From: Sabellastarte sp. h YS-2021
Lineage: Eukaryota; Annelida; Polychaeta; Sabellida; Sabellidae
Reading direction: 5' to 3'
NCBI GenBank assembly: GCA_964017235.1
Contig: OZ024931.1
Location: 122,647,530-122,711,529, forward strand
Length of the DNA: 64,000 nucleotides
Position numbers and translations under genes: made by a program. Positions within the stretch are counted from its first letter, which is position 1. The number at the start of each line of letters is the position of its first letter. Positions 37,041 to 48,424 of the stretch are shown in pieces. A model generated the notes under the pieces. The model was not told where the DNA came from. It was given only the letters and a program-made list of their open reading frames with translations, and did not search any database.

Positions 37041-37069
37041 AAAACTTTGGCAGTCCAGAGCTTCCGTAT

Positions 37070-37271
37070 TTATACGCCCCCAAAGAAAGAAAACATTTTC
37101 AGACGTGATATATTTGCATGGTCATAAATTGGAATCTGCCTTCTTAACATACAAAATCAGGGTTAATCTGAGATACTCACTGATCACCATAATGTACAAA
37201 TAAACTCAGGTAAATAAAGCTTAGGTTCAGTAAAATGTCCATTACACTTAAGGTGAATCTCATGTCCTTGG
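37070..37271. other. Short spacer between the foldback element and the LINE
   Basis: No feature was recognised. The LINE reading frame has no recognisable homology left of about 37272. Confidence 0.5.
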
Positions 37272-38761
37272 GGGCTTTTGGTTGAGCGGGTCATTGCCAG
37301 GCAGCTAACGTCACACATTAATAACAACAAACTGGACAATCCTCATCAGTCAGCATATAAGCCAGGACATTCCACGGAAACTGCTTTATTGTCTATAAAA
37401 AACGAGGTTCATCTCTCTCTGGCACGCGGTGAACCCACAGCTCTAGTACTTCTTGACTTACCAGCCGCATTTGACACTATAGACCATAATATTCTTCTTG
37501 GTTACCTTAAATCCTGGTTTGGTCTTGGTGGAACAGCTCTAAGGTGGTTTGCTTCCTACTTAAGAAATCGTTGCCAGGCCATTAAGATAGGCTCCACACT
37601 ATCTGAATTAAGCAATCTCATCTATGGAGTCCCACAAGGTTCTGTTCTGGGTCCGTTACTGTTTTCACTCTATACAACACCACTCAGTAAAATTATTCGC
37701 CTCCACCCGCATATTAAATTCCATTTTTATGCGGATGACACTCAGTTATACATCCATCTCTCCCACAAGAATGCTTCTTCGGCTCTCGCCAAGCTAAATG
37801 CCTGCCTTCGTGATGTTCAAGAGTGGATGTCTCTCAGTAAATTGAAGCTCAACCCTGAAAAAACTGAGTTTATTGTCTTTGGTTCCAAGGCTCAACGTCA
37901 GAAGATTTCCTCTCACTTTACTGTCAGCATTCTTGGTAGCCTTCTTCATCCGGTTGATTCTGTCAGAAATCTAGGTGTGTGGTTTGATGCAGATTTTTCA
38001 TTCTCTGAGCATATCAAGAGGACTCGCAAAGCGTGCTTCCTTCAGATGCGTGACCTCCGTAGAATTAGAAAGTATCTCACTTCTGAAGTGGCAGTCCTTG
38101 CTGTAAATGCCTTGGTTAGTAGTCGTCTGGACTATTGTAACTCTCTGTTCAGAGGTTTGTCCGGTTTCAATCAGCACAAATTGCAAAGTATTCAGAACAC
38201 CCTTGCTCGTATTGTTACAAATCATAGAAAGTATGCTCATATTACACCCATTCTACAGAAACTCCACTGGTTGCCTGTTAAGTATCATTGTATTTTCAAA
38301 ACCGCAACACTTGTGTATAAATTTTTGCATAGTGGTTCTCCTTCTTACTTCGAACCGTTCTTGTCTTTTAGTAGTTGTCCCTATAGTACTAGGCACAGTC
38401 ACCCAGATCGTCAATACCTTACAGTTCCTCCTTTCCATTCATCAGTCTTTAAGTCAGCCAAACATTTTGGCCATAGTTTTGCCTTTGATGCTCCTAAGAT
38501 CTGGAATGACCTCCCTCAAGATGTTCGCAGTGCAACATCAGTTGCCTCCTTCAGAAAGAAGCTTAAAACTTACCTGTTTGCAAAAGCCTACCCACCATAG
38601 CCTCTCACGTCACATCTGTGTCTCCTTGGTACGACCTGGCTATGTCCCTTGATTAACGATAACTGCCTTGCTTTATGTTTAGATGCGCCTTAGAGTCCAT
38701 CAGTGATGGAGATTAAGCGCTATAAAAGTCCACATTAGATTAGATTAGATTAGATTAGATT
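37272..38761 (+). mobile_element. 5'-truncated CR1/L2-group LINE with pentanucleotide tail
   Basis: The element retains most of the reverse transcriptase and the complete 3' end. It finishes with AAGCGCTATAAAAGTCCACA and a tail of about five ATTAG units (38739-38761) instead of poly(A), typical of the CR1/L2/Jockey assemblage with short 3' repeats. The endonuclease and the first RT blocks are missing, as expected for a target-primed insertion that stopped early. No flanking target-site duplication was resolved. Confidence 0.85.
37278..38600 (+). CDS. LINE reverse transcriptase, C-terminal 440 residues
   Basis: The frame opens within RT fingers homology (VERVIARQL, then a QSAYKPGHSTETALL block). 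It continues through the palm motif LLDLPAAFDTIDHN, where most relatives have S where this has P. GVPQGSVLGPLLFSLYT and the catalytic FYADDTQLY (YADD aspartates both present) follow. The thumb and C-terminal region include WNDLPQDVRSATSVASFRKK, a common end of these LINE proteins. The frame is uninterrupted for 1.3 kb, which suggests a fairly young copy, but it lacks the endonuclease and the RT N-terminus, so it cannot mobilise itself. The first codon given is only the first open position; there is no native start here. Opposite-strand frames are shadows. Confidence 0.9.
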   Translation: MVERVIARQLTSHINNNKLDNPHQSAYKPGHSTETALLSIKNEVHLSLARGEPTALVLLDLPAAFDTIDHNILLGYLKSWFGLGGTALRWFASYLRNRCQAIKIGSTLSELSNLIYGVPQGSVLGPLLFSLYTTPLSKIIRLHPHIKFHFYADDTQLYIHLSHKNASSALAKLNACLRDVQEWMSLSKLKLNPEKTEFIVFGSKAQRQKISSHFTVSILGSLLHPVDSVRNLGVWFDADFSFSEHIKRTRKACFLQMRDLRRIRKYLTSEVAVLAVNALVSSRLDYCNSLFRGLSGFNQHKLQSIQNTLARIVTNHRKYAHITPILQKLHWLPVKYHCIFKTATLVYKFLHSGSPSYFEPFLSFSSCPYSTRHSHPDRQYLTVPPFHSSVFKSAKHFGHSFAFDAPKIWNDLPQDVRSATSVASFRKKLKTYLFAKAYPP

Positions 38762-39930
38762 CATTTGTAATTTACCTTTATTTGTAATTCCTGGTCAAAT
38801 GAAAATATTTTTCAAACCACTTGAGATATGACTTAACTGGGTCTCTAGATTTTAACCTGTGATTTATTGAGGAACTAGCTTTGATGCATTAAAGCATCTT
38901 CCCAGTTTATCTTTATGTCTTGAGACAGTCATTTACTTTAGTTTGTATGCAAAGAGCAACTCACTTTCGAAAAACTACTTTTTGTCTGAAGTATTTCATT
39001 GAAGCTACATTTCAAGTTAATTACTGAAACCCATGACAATGAATATTTCAACTAGTCTTAAAGGTTGCGGGTGTTCCACAGCCTAAACCCCTGCATGGAT
39101 TTTCACCAAATCTTCAGGATATGTTCACCAAAAAGACGATCTAGAGCTAATTGGTTCTAGGGGTATGGCATGAAAAAAAACTTATTGGAAACCGTGGTCT
39201 GCAAATCTTCTGCAAGTGTCAACTTTAACCTTTGACCTCTGCTTCAAGGTCATGTAAGATCATTATGCTAAAAGGGCTTTATATCTCCCTTATAATTGCT
39301 TCTAGCGCTTCAAAATATGAAAACAATTTTTAAGAAATCATGGAATGTGAATCTTGCATCTGACAACATTTCATGGATTCTGTACTCTTCTTACAACTGA
39401 AATTGTTCCTAAGATTTCCGAATTTCGATATTGTTGGCCATTTAGTTCTTGCCTGAAGAGGCTGGCTATTTTGGCAGATTGAAAAAAACCCCAGGTTTTT
39501 ACAGTTGGGTCGGTAGCCAGGTGGCGGGAAAAATATTGTCTGGACGGTGTCTCAGAAACCATAAGGTCTAGGATGTGGATATATGGTAGGGACATTGGGT
39601 GAGAGGTGTAGGTATGTAACATCATGGAGCGACTTTGATTTAACCATTGACCTTGCTGTAGTGACCTTGATATTTAAAATCATGTCCAGGGTATATCTCA
39701 GAAACCATAAGGTGTGCTTGGTACTTAATAATACTTGGTAGGGACATTATTTGGCTCAAAGCTCAAAACTCAAATGGAACCTTTGTCATTGCCCTTATCT
39801 GCTTACACACCAAATTAAAAAAAAAAGTTTGGTTTTTGTATACTTCCATTTAAAATAAATCTTTTAAAATTGCATCAGAGAGCCCAGGTGAGTAAGTGAG
39901 TGAGTATTTCTCCCTCCCAGAACACAATTA
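38762..39930. repeat. Dispersed repeats, non-coding
   Basis: 39210-39365 belongs to the CTTATATCTCCCTTAT family. 39530-39780 contains two copies of a TCTCAGAAACCATAAGGT segment about 165 bp apart, each followed by a GGTAGGGACATT phrase: a short tandem duplication of a dispersed repeat. No exon was seen. Confidence 0.55.
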
Positions 39931-40897
39931 CCCATATAGCCTTCTGATGTTGGGCCAACGATGGCCCAATGTTGGCACATCCATCTGTCCGATGTTGACA
40001 GCCACCATTGGTCCAACAGCTTTTTGGCCGGCAGAGGTGATTTTGGCCCAACGCCGGCAAGCCGATAGTAAAATTTTGCTCAATGTATAGCATCAGCAAA
40101 TCAGATTGAAGCATGGTGTTATGTGGCCATTGTTTAACAGAAGCCAAGTGATTGACAGATTGTGGGCGCATCTTAGTTAATGGAATCCATGATAAGTCAC
40201 ATGACCAAACATTAACAATGGTGGAACAGTGTCTTAAGGTGATAGTCAATAATCGAGTGATAATGTTGGAGCCCAACTTAGGAGTCAGGCCATCTTAAGA
40301 TGGGCTATAGCCCAACTTAGGATCCTAAGTTGGGTAGCCTATCTTAAGATGGGCTATAACATATCAGCCCAACTTTAGATAATAAAATTCTAGAAACAAT
40401 TTTACTCTTGTTATAATAAGAAATGTTTTTAGCATGTGCAAATGAAATAAAATTTTATAACATTATTATGAAAAAGATGACATTATCATTGGTGTCCCTT
40501 GTCTCTTAGGATTCTAAGTTGGGCTATAGCCCATCTTAAGATGGGCTGACTCCTTAGTTGGGCTCCAACACTAACATTATAATGTTCACAACAACTTTTT
40601 TAGTGTGAATTTATAATGAGAATATTATTTTTATGTCTAAAATTGTTAAATAGTTAGCTAAAAATTCTGGGCTCACCTGAGATATGATTTTTAGACATAC
40701 CATAATAAATAATTTTTTACCCAAATTCCCTATTGTTGCTCGCTGCCATCTTGAATAAAAATCCAGCGTTGGCTCTAAATATAGAGATATACAGCCTGAG
40801 TAGTTTTTGGCAGGCCACCATTGGCCCAACGTTGGCAAAATATGCCGACCATGCGACCAACAGCCAACGTTGGCCCAACGGCGGAATGCTATCTGGG
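39931..40897. mobile_element. Non-autonomous inverted-repeat transposon flanked by TA
   Basis: The left terminus CCCATATAGCCTTCTGATGT...GGGCCAACG is inverted at the right, CGTTGGCCC...ATGCTATCTGGG (about 25 of 31 positions). The ends CCCA...TGGG are directly bordered by TA on both sides, a likely TA target-site duplication. Subterminal regions are rich in TTGGCCCAAC palindromes. No transposase. A second element is nested inside at 40264-40569. Confidence 0.78.
40264..40569. mobile_element. Nested MITE with about 60-bp inverted repeats
   Basis: GTTGGAGCCCAACTTAGGAG...AAGATGGGCTATAGCCCAAC is nearly exactly inverted at the other end (...GGGCTGACTCCTTAGTTGGGCTCCAAC), with about 60 bp per arm around a 180-bp AT-rich centre. 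Several internal palindromes (GCCCATCTTAAGATGGGC) are present. It lies wholly inside 39931-40897, so it inserted later. Confidence 0.8.
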
Positions 40898-41233
40898 TAA
40901 GAACTGTTAGGACTCAGGTACATGTATAAGTAAATGTATCTTTTAAAGTTGTTAAATCTACATGCAACTTATGTTTTGTCTTCATTTACAAATATAATGT
41001 AATATCAAAGTTCAAGGTCAGTTTAACCTAAAAGAACTTTAAAGTAACAACTTAAACCATTTCCAGTAAATTTCTCAAAATTTTTAATTCACATTAAGAG
41101 TGATTTAAACTAGATAAAACCCAAGTTAAAAATCCTTAAGTTTGCAAAATGACCCAACATACTTTAGCATGTAAATATGCTTAGACTGCTGTATATCTTC
41201 ATTCTGCTCTCTGAATGCTTGTGTTCATTGCTG
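40898..41233. other. Anonymous AT-rich spacer
   Basis: Between two inverted-repeat elements; I see nothing in it. Confidence 0.5.
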
Positions 41234-42260
41234 TTTTGACCCCCAAGCCGTTTAAAAGGGCTGGGTCCGCCATTTGAAATGGCAGGCCCTGCCATTTACA
41301 TTCACTAGGTTTAAATAAGGGTTCTAAATGGCAGAGCCCTTTAAAACAGCGGGCTCCAGCCCCCAGTCATTTTAACTCTTTTTCTAGCTATTACTTTGTT
41401 AACTATTGGATTATTGTTTGTCTTCTGTGGGATATAAGTTTAATATTTCATGAAAATTATTTAATTTCTTTCCATTATTTGTCATTTAAAATTTAAAAAA
41501 ATGAAATATCAAATAGCAATATAATTATATCAATATATAGTAATTATGAATTTTCAACAAGTATTCATACAGCTTTAACACTATTAAGTTAATTGTTTCA
41601 GTGAAAGCTAATTTTGTGATACCCTAACAATAGGGACAAATCCAATTAAGTGATCATTTAAACAATAGTTAACAAATCATTACAATAGGGATGACTTCCA
41701 CACTGTTATGAAAAGACTGGTCAATGGAAACCCATTCTTTTCATGTAGGATTACTTTCTGGTGTATTGTCTTTTATGTAGGCTGGATTTAACATAATGGA
41801 TTGAATTTGTGGAAGCCATACCTTTTTCTGGTGATTAGTTCACAGGGAGAGATAATCAGTTTGTAAGATTTACCCCCTTTGATGAAGAAATCACAGGTTA
41901 GTTCACAAAAGGATGAATTTTAAACATCAGAATATGTGTACTTCAAACACCTTAGCAGTGAGCTTTTTTCTTAAGGACAACCTTAATGAAATTCAAATGT
42001 GTATAAACAAGTAATGTACAAAGGAGGGCTGTTAATTGCAATTACATCAATCAGCAGAATGTTTGTTCCCTTGAATTGTGGCTGGTTGGCACACAAAAGT
42101 CAGTTGGTTGATATATCATCAGTGCATACTATCACATGAAGTAAGTATTCCTGTTATCTAGTTGGCTAAGCCATTTAAAATGGCAGCCTGCTGTTTAAAA
42201 CAGCGGACTGTCATTTAAAATGGCGGACTGCCGTTTTAAACGGGGAATGGGGTCAAAATA
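41234..42260. mobile_element. Inverted-repeat element with strings of short palindromes in its ends
   Basis: GTTTTGACCCCC at the left is inverted as GGGGTCAAAAT at the right. Homology continues inward about 65 bp through CCGTTTAAAA and CCGCCATTT modules. The right end is a string of perfect small palindromes: GCCATTTAAAATGGC, CTGTTTAAAACAG, CATTTAAAATG and CCGTTTTAAACGG. The left end has decayed versions. The interior is AT-rich and non-coding. The outermost bases GCT...AGC extend the inverted repeat, and no target-site duplication is clear. Confidence 0.75.
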
Positions 42261-44047
42261 GCATGTAACACTTGTACCTCCATAAACTTAAATATCAAAA
42301 CAATGTTTATCTAATTGCACTGATGAGCAATAAAGAATAAAATGGGGACTATCCCAGTACAATAGCTAATGAAATATAAATGTTACGACAATAATTATCT
42401 ACCTGGCAAGGGAAAGCAGGAAATCAACATTACAACCTTTTCTAAATCATTATGCCTCTTTGATAGATGATGTATTCCGGACAACAAATATTTGCATTTT
42501 GCTCAGTATGAACAACCCCTTGTATTTCACAGAAAAATTTACATAAAATGCATTTTTTGGCATTGTCAATAGCACCCAATTTATATCTTCTTTATCATTG
42601 TACATCCTCCCAAGTTTGTTATTCATCCCTGAGAAACGTATAAAGATTAAATACCCCACAAAATTTGCCTCAGTAAAAATAGTAAAGAAATATCCTTTCG
42701 CTTGTACCTAATTATTATGAAAATATCTTTGTCCAGAATTGCAACTAGTAATGGAGCCTTAACAGATTCCCTCATGAACTGATCCTGTCTTAATAAGGTC
42801 TACATTTGAACAGTGTACACGTTTGCAGACATACTCCACATTCTTCAAGTTTGTCAGATCAGTGTTTGTGAATCATGTTCAGTATGACGGGTATCAGTCC
42901 TTTTAGATTTGGCTCAGCACCAGGAGCTTCCTCTAGGCTTACACACGTCTCAGATTGGAGAGAAACATTACTTACAGCTACTATACACTGCCTGTAAGTT
43001 TATCATCAGCCTAACCTTTTTAAATGTAACCTAACAATTAGTGGTCCTCCCTATCCTATTACAGAAAAAGACTTCAAGTCGTGGGGCTTTTCCACCTGAT
43101 CTTACCATTGTTCCCTGGCACATTTAGTTAAAGACCCCATTTCCGTCATACTGCTGTTACAACCATTAACGTATACATAACCAATAATGTATCAGTTAAC
43201 CAATAATGTATCAAAATTAACCATTAATGTATCATCAACCAATAATGTATCAATTCTTTTACCAATAACATAAAAATCACTTGCTCTAATAAAACCATAA
43301 CAGGCAGCTGATCGAATTTTGAACTGTTTCGTGACTTAGTTTACGCAAGTGCACACAGTCAGTTCCAATAAATATGGTTTTATAGTGTTGTACAAGTTTC
43401 TGTGTTCATATGTGCACATGTGACAATTCAATGCTTAAAAATAGTTTTAAACGTTGTCTGCTCATTTCATGTAATTGCAATAATTTCCACTCCAGTAGTG
43501 CGTTATGTACGTATACATACATTCTTTATTTTCCCTGTATTAACTGTCCAGTCTTGTTAAAATATTTTAACGAATGACACAGAAACGAAAAAGTAAACTG
43601 AGCATTTTGTGACATTTCTGTAGTTCATTGCACAATTTTAACATGGTATATGTACAAGGTGGTACCTGGTATTGTACTAGATGCTACAAAACTTCCGCTA
43701 ATTTATTCTTTATAAAACTTAAAAGAATAAGTATACAGTATATATTATCGCAGACTAGCATGGACTCATTTATCTGGTCCTAAACTGTGGACTGGAATTT
43801 CAATATTAATATTTTATTAATGCACTAAAGCGTTTGTTTTAACGTTATTAATTACTGGATAACAAGTTCAGTTATTAAACATATATAAACCAATTTTGTG
43901 AGCTACAAGGACAAGTCGTAAACCCCTAACAGACAAGATGTATCAGGCCTTCACAAGCCATACTAACAAACTGACAGGACTGGAGCATTTTCCCAACCCA
44001 CCCTGACTGGACTGATTAATTTCTGGAGTTGGGATCAAACCAAAACT
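42261..44047. other. Anonymous DNA with a short tandem repeat
   Basis: 43170-43260 has about four copies of AACCAATAATGTATCA-like units of variable length. Otherwise no exon or element was recognised. Small minus-strand frames (for example 42450-42659) have no domain. Confidence 0.5.
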
Positions 44048-44056
44048 ATATAAACC
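44048..44056 (+). promoter_or_regulatory. Candidate TATA box of the Harbinger-type transposase
   Basis: TATATAAACC lies about 45 bp before the first possible transposase ATG (44096). This is inferred from position only; AT-rich DNA makes chance matches common. Confidence 0.3.
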
Positions 44057-44095
44057 CTTTGTGACTACTGTAAATCATCATTTATCAATGCAAAT

Positions 44096-45353
44096 ATGCC
44101 AGCTACACATCAGAGAGACGTTCTACAGAAGCTTAGGGTACTTTTGTTTTATTTAGTTTAGTATTTTAATTTTCGCAATGATTTGCAGACAGAAAATCAC
44201 ACATCTGAACCCAGAACTAGCACCACCCTACACCCAGCACCACAGCCACAGCAACAGCCGCCACCCAGGAGAAGAAGAAAGCCACCCAACTCCTGGGCCA
44301 TGCCCTGGATCATTGAAAGAGAAGAAATAGGATGCTATAGAACCCTCCTGGCCGACTTAATACAGACTGATATTCCAGGCTACCAGAATTTTGTCAGGAT
44401 GCCACCTGCATTTTTTTTACCTCATTGAGGAATGCATAGACCACCACATTGGATGTCAAAACTGGCAATAACACTGAGACACCTGGCAAACAGGATTGAA
44501 GTACACTTCCTTACAGCATCACTGGCTGGTGGGCCGAACCACCATGTGTTAATTTGTCCCTGTTGCCTGCTGGAGCCATCCTTGTTGAATTACAGGAAGA
44601 GTATGTGACCTGCCCTACTGACCCTGAAGACTGGAAAAAGGTGGAGAAGAAGCTAAGAACCAGATTGAATGTCCCCCATGCCCTAAGGGCACTAGATGGG
44701 ATATCGCCATGAAGAAGCCTAAGAAATGGGCTACTTTTCCCTGGTGTTGTTAGCCCAGTCCGACGCAGAATACAGATTACTCTGTGTAGATGCTGCGTCA
44801 AGTGGATCTCTATCAGATGCACAGATTTTAAACCGCAGAACGTTCAGGGAGAAGATCAAGGAAGGTACCTTGGGCCTTCTGCCACCTGAATCCCTGGGGG
44901 GGGAGGACCAGATTTGCACTATTTCTTGCTGGATAAACATGCCTTTACCTTGATGCCATGGTGAAACCATACAGCAGAAGACAACTCACAAGGGAAGAGA
45001 GAATAGCAAACTACAGGATCTCCAGAGGCAGGAGGGTAGTAGAGAATGTGTTTGGAATATTAGTGAACAGATACAGGGTTCTACTAGGCACAATGGACCA
45101 AAGGCCAAAGCTTGTCAGAGACACTATTTTGACATGTTTGTTGTTGCACAACATGCTGAGGACAAACCAGGGTGGATCAGACAGGGCACCCACCCCAGCA
45201 AATGATATAGCAGCGATACAAAATGAACAGGTTGTGTATGTGGCAGATGACAACTACAGGAATTCTTTGTGGGAGGCCAAACATCAGCAAGACCTACTGA
45301 AATATTACTTCAGTCATTTGGGTTCATTGGCTGGGCAGGAGGACAGGATTTGA
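44096..45353 (+). pseudogene. PIF/Harbinger-type DDE transposase, broken
   Basis: Homology is spread over all three plus frames. A possible short first exon begins with the ATG at 44096, and a TTTGCAG acceptor lies just before 44189. The frame 44189-44428 has a Pro/Gln-rich start and a WIIEREE...YRTLLADL segment. ALDGI near 44690 holds the first catalytic Asp. 44726-44953 has FSLVLLAQSDAEYRLLCVD and SSGSLSDAQI with the second Asp. 44958-45353 has MVKPYSRRQLTREERIANYR and RGRRVVENVFGILVNRYRVL with the catalytic Glu of the DDE triad, and ends in an acidic tail after LLHNMLR. At least three frameshifts and several stops break the first half, while the last 131 codons remain open. Terminal inverted repeats were not found in the flanks. 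Confidence 0.85.
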
Positions 45354-47309
45354 GATGGGAGCTAACCTTGGGACAGAAGAAGCTGGCATCTATGAGTCCT
45401 TTTCAGGACTACCCAATTATTCCAAGAACTTTTATTTTAGCTGGTGTTTCTTACAACAAATTTTTTTAAAAATCCCATACATTTTCAACAAGTTTCCAAA
45501 CAATTTTCAACCATATTGCAAGTCCTCTAATATAGTTGACTAACCTCAACACTAGTTATGTAAAAATTGCCACACTGAAACTTTGGGGGTTTTGCCCAAA
45601 AACTTTTTCAAGTTATTATTCCAAAATTTTGCATTTTTTTCATTGCCCAGGGGAAGCAAGCAAATTATTCATACGATAAAGATCAGTGATGGGTTTATAT
45701 ATATTTATTAATATTTTATTTATCATCACTTTTAATATCATCTCCTGGAACCAGAGGAAGCCTTGTAACAAAGCCCATGGAGGAGAGGGAAAACAATTTT
45801 GAAATTTCGAAGGGGTCAGAGACCCGGAAGCCAAAGGTCAAAATCAAGGTCAAATACAAACCATGGGCCTAATAAGGTGAAATGTATCTACACCCATAAC
45901 AACACAAATTTAACTTTTAAAAGTAATTTAGCATAGAATTTTGAATTAGAAACAGGCTAGTGTTTACCACATGGCGCCTGGGATAAACTGTGAGAAAAAT
46001 CAATGATTTTATAGAGGAAAAAAGCCCTAGCAATTTGAATTTTGAGTGGTCAGGGACCCGGAAGCCAAAAGTCAAAATGAAGGCCAAATACAAACCATGG
46101 GCCTAACAATGTAAATGTATCTGCACCTATAACTACACAATTTAATTTTTTAGAATAATTCAGAAAGGAATAGGATAGGATGTGAGAGAAAATAGGATGA
46201 CTTATTATACAGAACAAATGCCCTAAGGGGTAAAAATCAGAAGTCAAGGTCAGGTTTAAAGGTTAAACCATAGGCTGTGTGAGATTTCAAGAGGGATTAA
46301 AGTCGAATTTAGAGGTTAGACAGGAAGATGAATAAAATCCAGAATCATGCTAGAAAAAGGTAGAGGGATAAAGGTGAGATAGGCAAAATCAATTTAATAA
46401 TGGAGAAATTTAATAATTGCAATGCAGAGTAAGCACGAGGCATAAAGAGGTGAGGTGAAATTCAAGGTCAAAGCAAGGAAAGAAGGAAACTGCTTACCAC
46501 ATGTCCAAATAGATGTAACAAAATCTGATGAAGGCCAAATGATCTAATAAGCCAAACATGCAGATAATTGTAGGTCAACAATAACACAACAAATATAAAC
46601 TTTTATTTAAAAACATGACACCCACTGTTGTTACATTCCACCTAGCTATGAAAATATATCACCTTACAGAGCTGAGCAGTACAGCCCACCCTACTATTCA
46701 AAAATAAACAAAAACCCTACAGAATGCCTTGAGCAGTGAAATGGAGCAGTTCATTGAATGTCAATAATATAATAATAATACAACACAGTAGATATCTCCA
46801 GCATAAATATCCTCAAGCATATATATATGTACACACAGCCTCACCAGCTCCAGAATATCACCTACAAATATATGAGAACAAACTACAGCAACCTGTTCCA
46901 ACATTATAGAACAGGGTGGGAGGGGGTAACACGGTGAATATTCTGACATGTTTCCCCTTGAGTGTCTGCAGATGAAATGGCAGAATTAAGGGTTCAATTT
47001 TATCATAGAAAGGGATGGACCACTCACATGTTGCCACACAAAGCATGAGTGTGGTACTAAAGCTATATAATGGTTTCAAACCTGGTCCACCTTCCCCAAG
47101 CAATTATCTTGCTGACACGCAAATGCCAGCCCAAACATTGTCCAGGACCTGGGCTCCAGACAGATTTGGAGGTTTTTCATTCAAGAGGGGGGAGACAAAC
47201 ACCATGAACACCACACTTTTTTAAGTATCTCAACTTACATATTTACTTAATATCTCACTAATCAAAGAGAAATCTCCAGGCATCACATCTATGAGTTATC
47301 CACCTAGTT
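45354..47309. other. Non-coding DNA with a direct repeat
   Basis: 45826-45935 and 46067-46165 are direct copies (shared GACCCGGAAGCCAAA, CAAATACAAACCATGGGCCT and a TGTATCT.CACC.ATAAC phrase), 241 bp apart. 46860-47220 is GC-richer with small open frames on both strands and no recognisable domain. It could be the second open frame of a Harbinger element, but I cannot support that. Confidence 0.5.
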
Positions 47310-47846
47310 AGTTAGTTGAGATGCTGAGTTGTTGGAACGAGATACTACCTTGTGGGAACAAAATACTAAGTGGTTACTACAAGATAGTGAATCCTTGTGT
47401 TTTCAGTCATACCCATCCCTTACTAACTCGGTCCCACCCCATGCTAACTCGTTCCCACCACTTACTAAGATGTTCCCACCACTTATTAATTCATTCCCAC
47501 CACTTATTAAATCGTTCACACCACTTACTAACGCATTCCCACCACTTATTAAGTCATTCCCATCAGTTAATAAGTTGTTACCACAAGATATACAAAAAAA
47601 ATTGCCTCTACACTGGCATCAAAGCATGACTTAGTAACTCATCGAATGACTTGCTATCTTGTGGGAACAACTTAGAAATCTTGTGGTAACAACTTGCTAA
47701 CTTGTGGGAACAACTTCGCTTTTTGTGGGAACAACTTACTATCTTGTGGGAACAACTTACTATCTTGTGGGAATGAGTTACTATCTCGTGGTAATTACAT
47801 AAAAAAATGATAGGAAAACAGTTCTATGTCCCTTCCTGGGTTCCGT
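47310..47846. repeat. 21-bp-unit array family, copy 1 (foldback form)
   Basis: 47321-47595 carries plus-strand units like TTCCCACCACTTACTAACTCG. 47595-47634 is a unique segment with TGGCATCAAAGCATGACTTA. 47635-47790 carries units in the other orientation (CTTGTGGGAACAACTTACTA). 47800-47846 is a unique flank with AGTTCTATGTCCCTTCCTGG. Both unique segments and the array recur, inverted, at 63382-63884. The long open frames in several phases exist only because the period is 21. Confidence 0.88.
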
Positions 47847-48424
47847 ATGTAAGGGTACATCTGGAAGCATATGGGGTTGCCTTTGTGAGAATTGTTTTTC
47901 AAAATAAGCAATATTCACACACACATACCCTGTCACATGCACGACTTGTATTCATTTTATATTCCACTGCTTTTACTGTAAATTTATATTTGAGTGTGTC
48001 TGCTCCTTGGATGTATTTTAAATATTTTAATCTAATGTAGGGAATAATTATCATTTTGACTTCTGCCTCTCCTCATTTTCAACCCACCTTGGATTTGTAA
48101 TGTAAGTGTTATGCATTAAATTACGTAATACTTGTACCACTCAGTCCCTGGTCATTTTTGTGTCATACAAACCTCATTAGCATCCAGGTTACCTAGGTCC
48201 AATATGCATCTTGGATGTCTGGGAAAGCTCATGATGTAAGAATTATGATTTCATGTTATGCGTTCTAAGTCTAAGTTTATGTGAATAAAGTTAATTTATG
48301 ACAGTAACCATAGCATATTTTTCATCAACTTTTGCTCACAGCTGTATGTGTCTCCCACTGATTTCCCAATACTTTTGCATGGCCCAACTGACAAATCACA
48401 ATATTTTTTCTAAAGTATCAAAAT
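47847..48424. other. Anonymous AT-rich DNA before the LINE 3' end
   Basis: No feature is supported. A small frame at 47807-48040 has no recognisable domain. Confidence 0.5.

Larger units (their letters stand above)
33702..37069. mobile_element. 3.4-kb foldback transposon with perfect 50-bp terminal inverted repeats
   Basis: The first 50 bp (ATACGGAAGCTCTGGACTGC..., 33702-33751) are the exact inverse of the last 50 bp (37020-37069). TTAT lies on both sides (33698-33701 and 37070-37073), a likely 4-bp target-site duplication. Inside each terminus are long arms of 21-22-bp units (33740-34360 and 36465-37040). The core holds an inverted duplication (about 34360-34697 and 34863-35201) carrying two copies of a GIY-YIG endonuclease end, followed by 1.2 kb of anonymous AT-rich DNA. 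No transposase is visible, so the element is non-autonomous or moves by an unrecognised mechanism. Confidence 0.88.
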
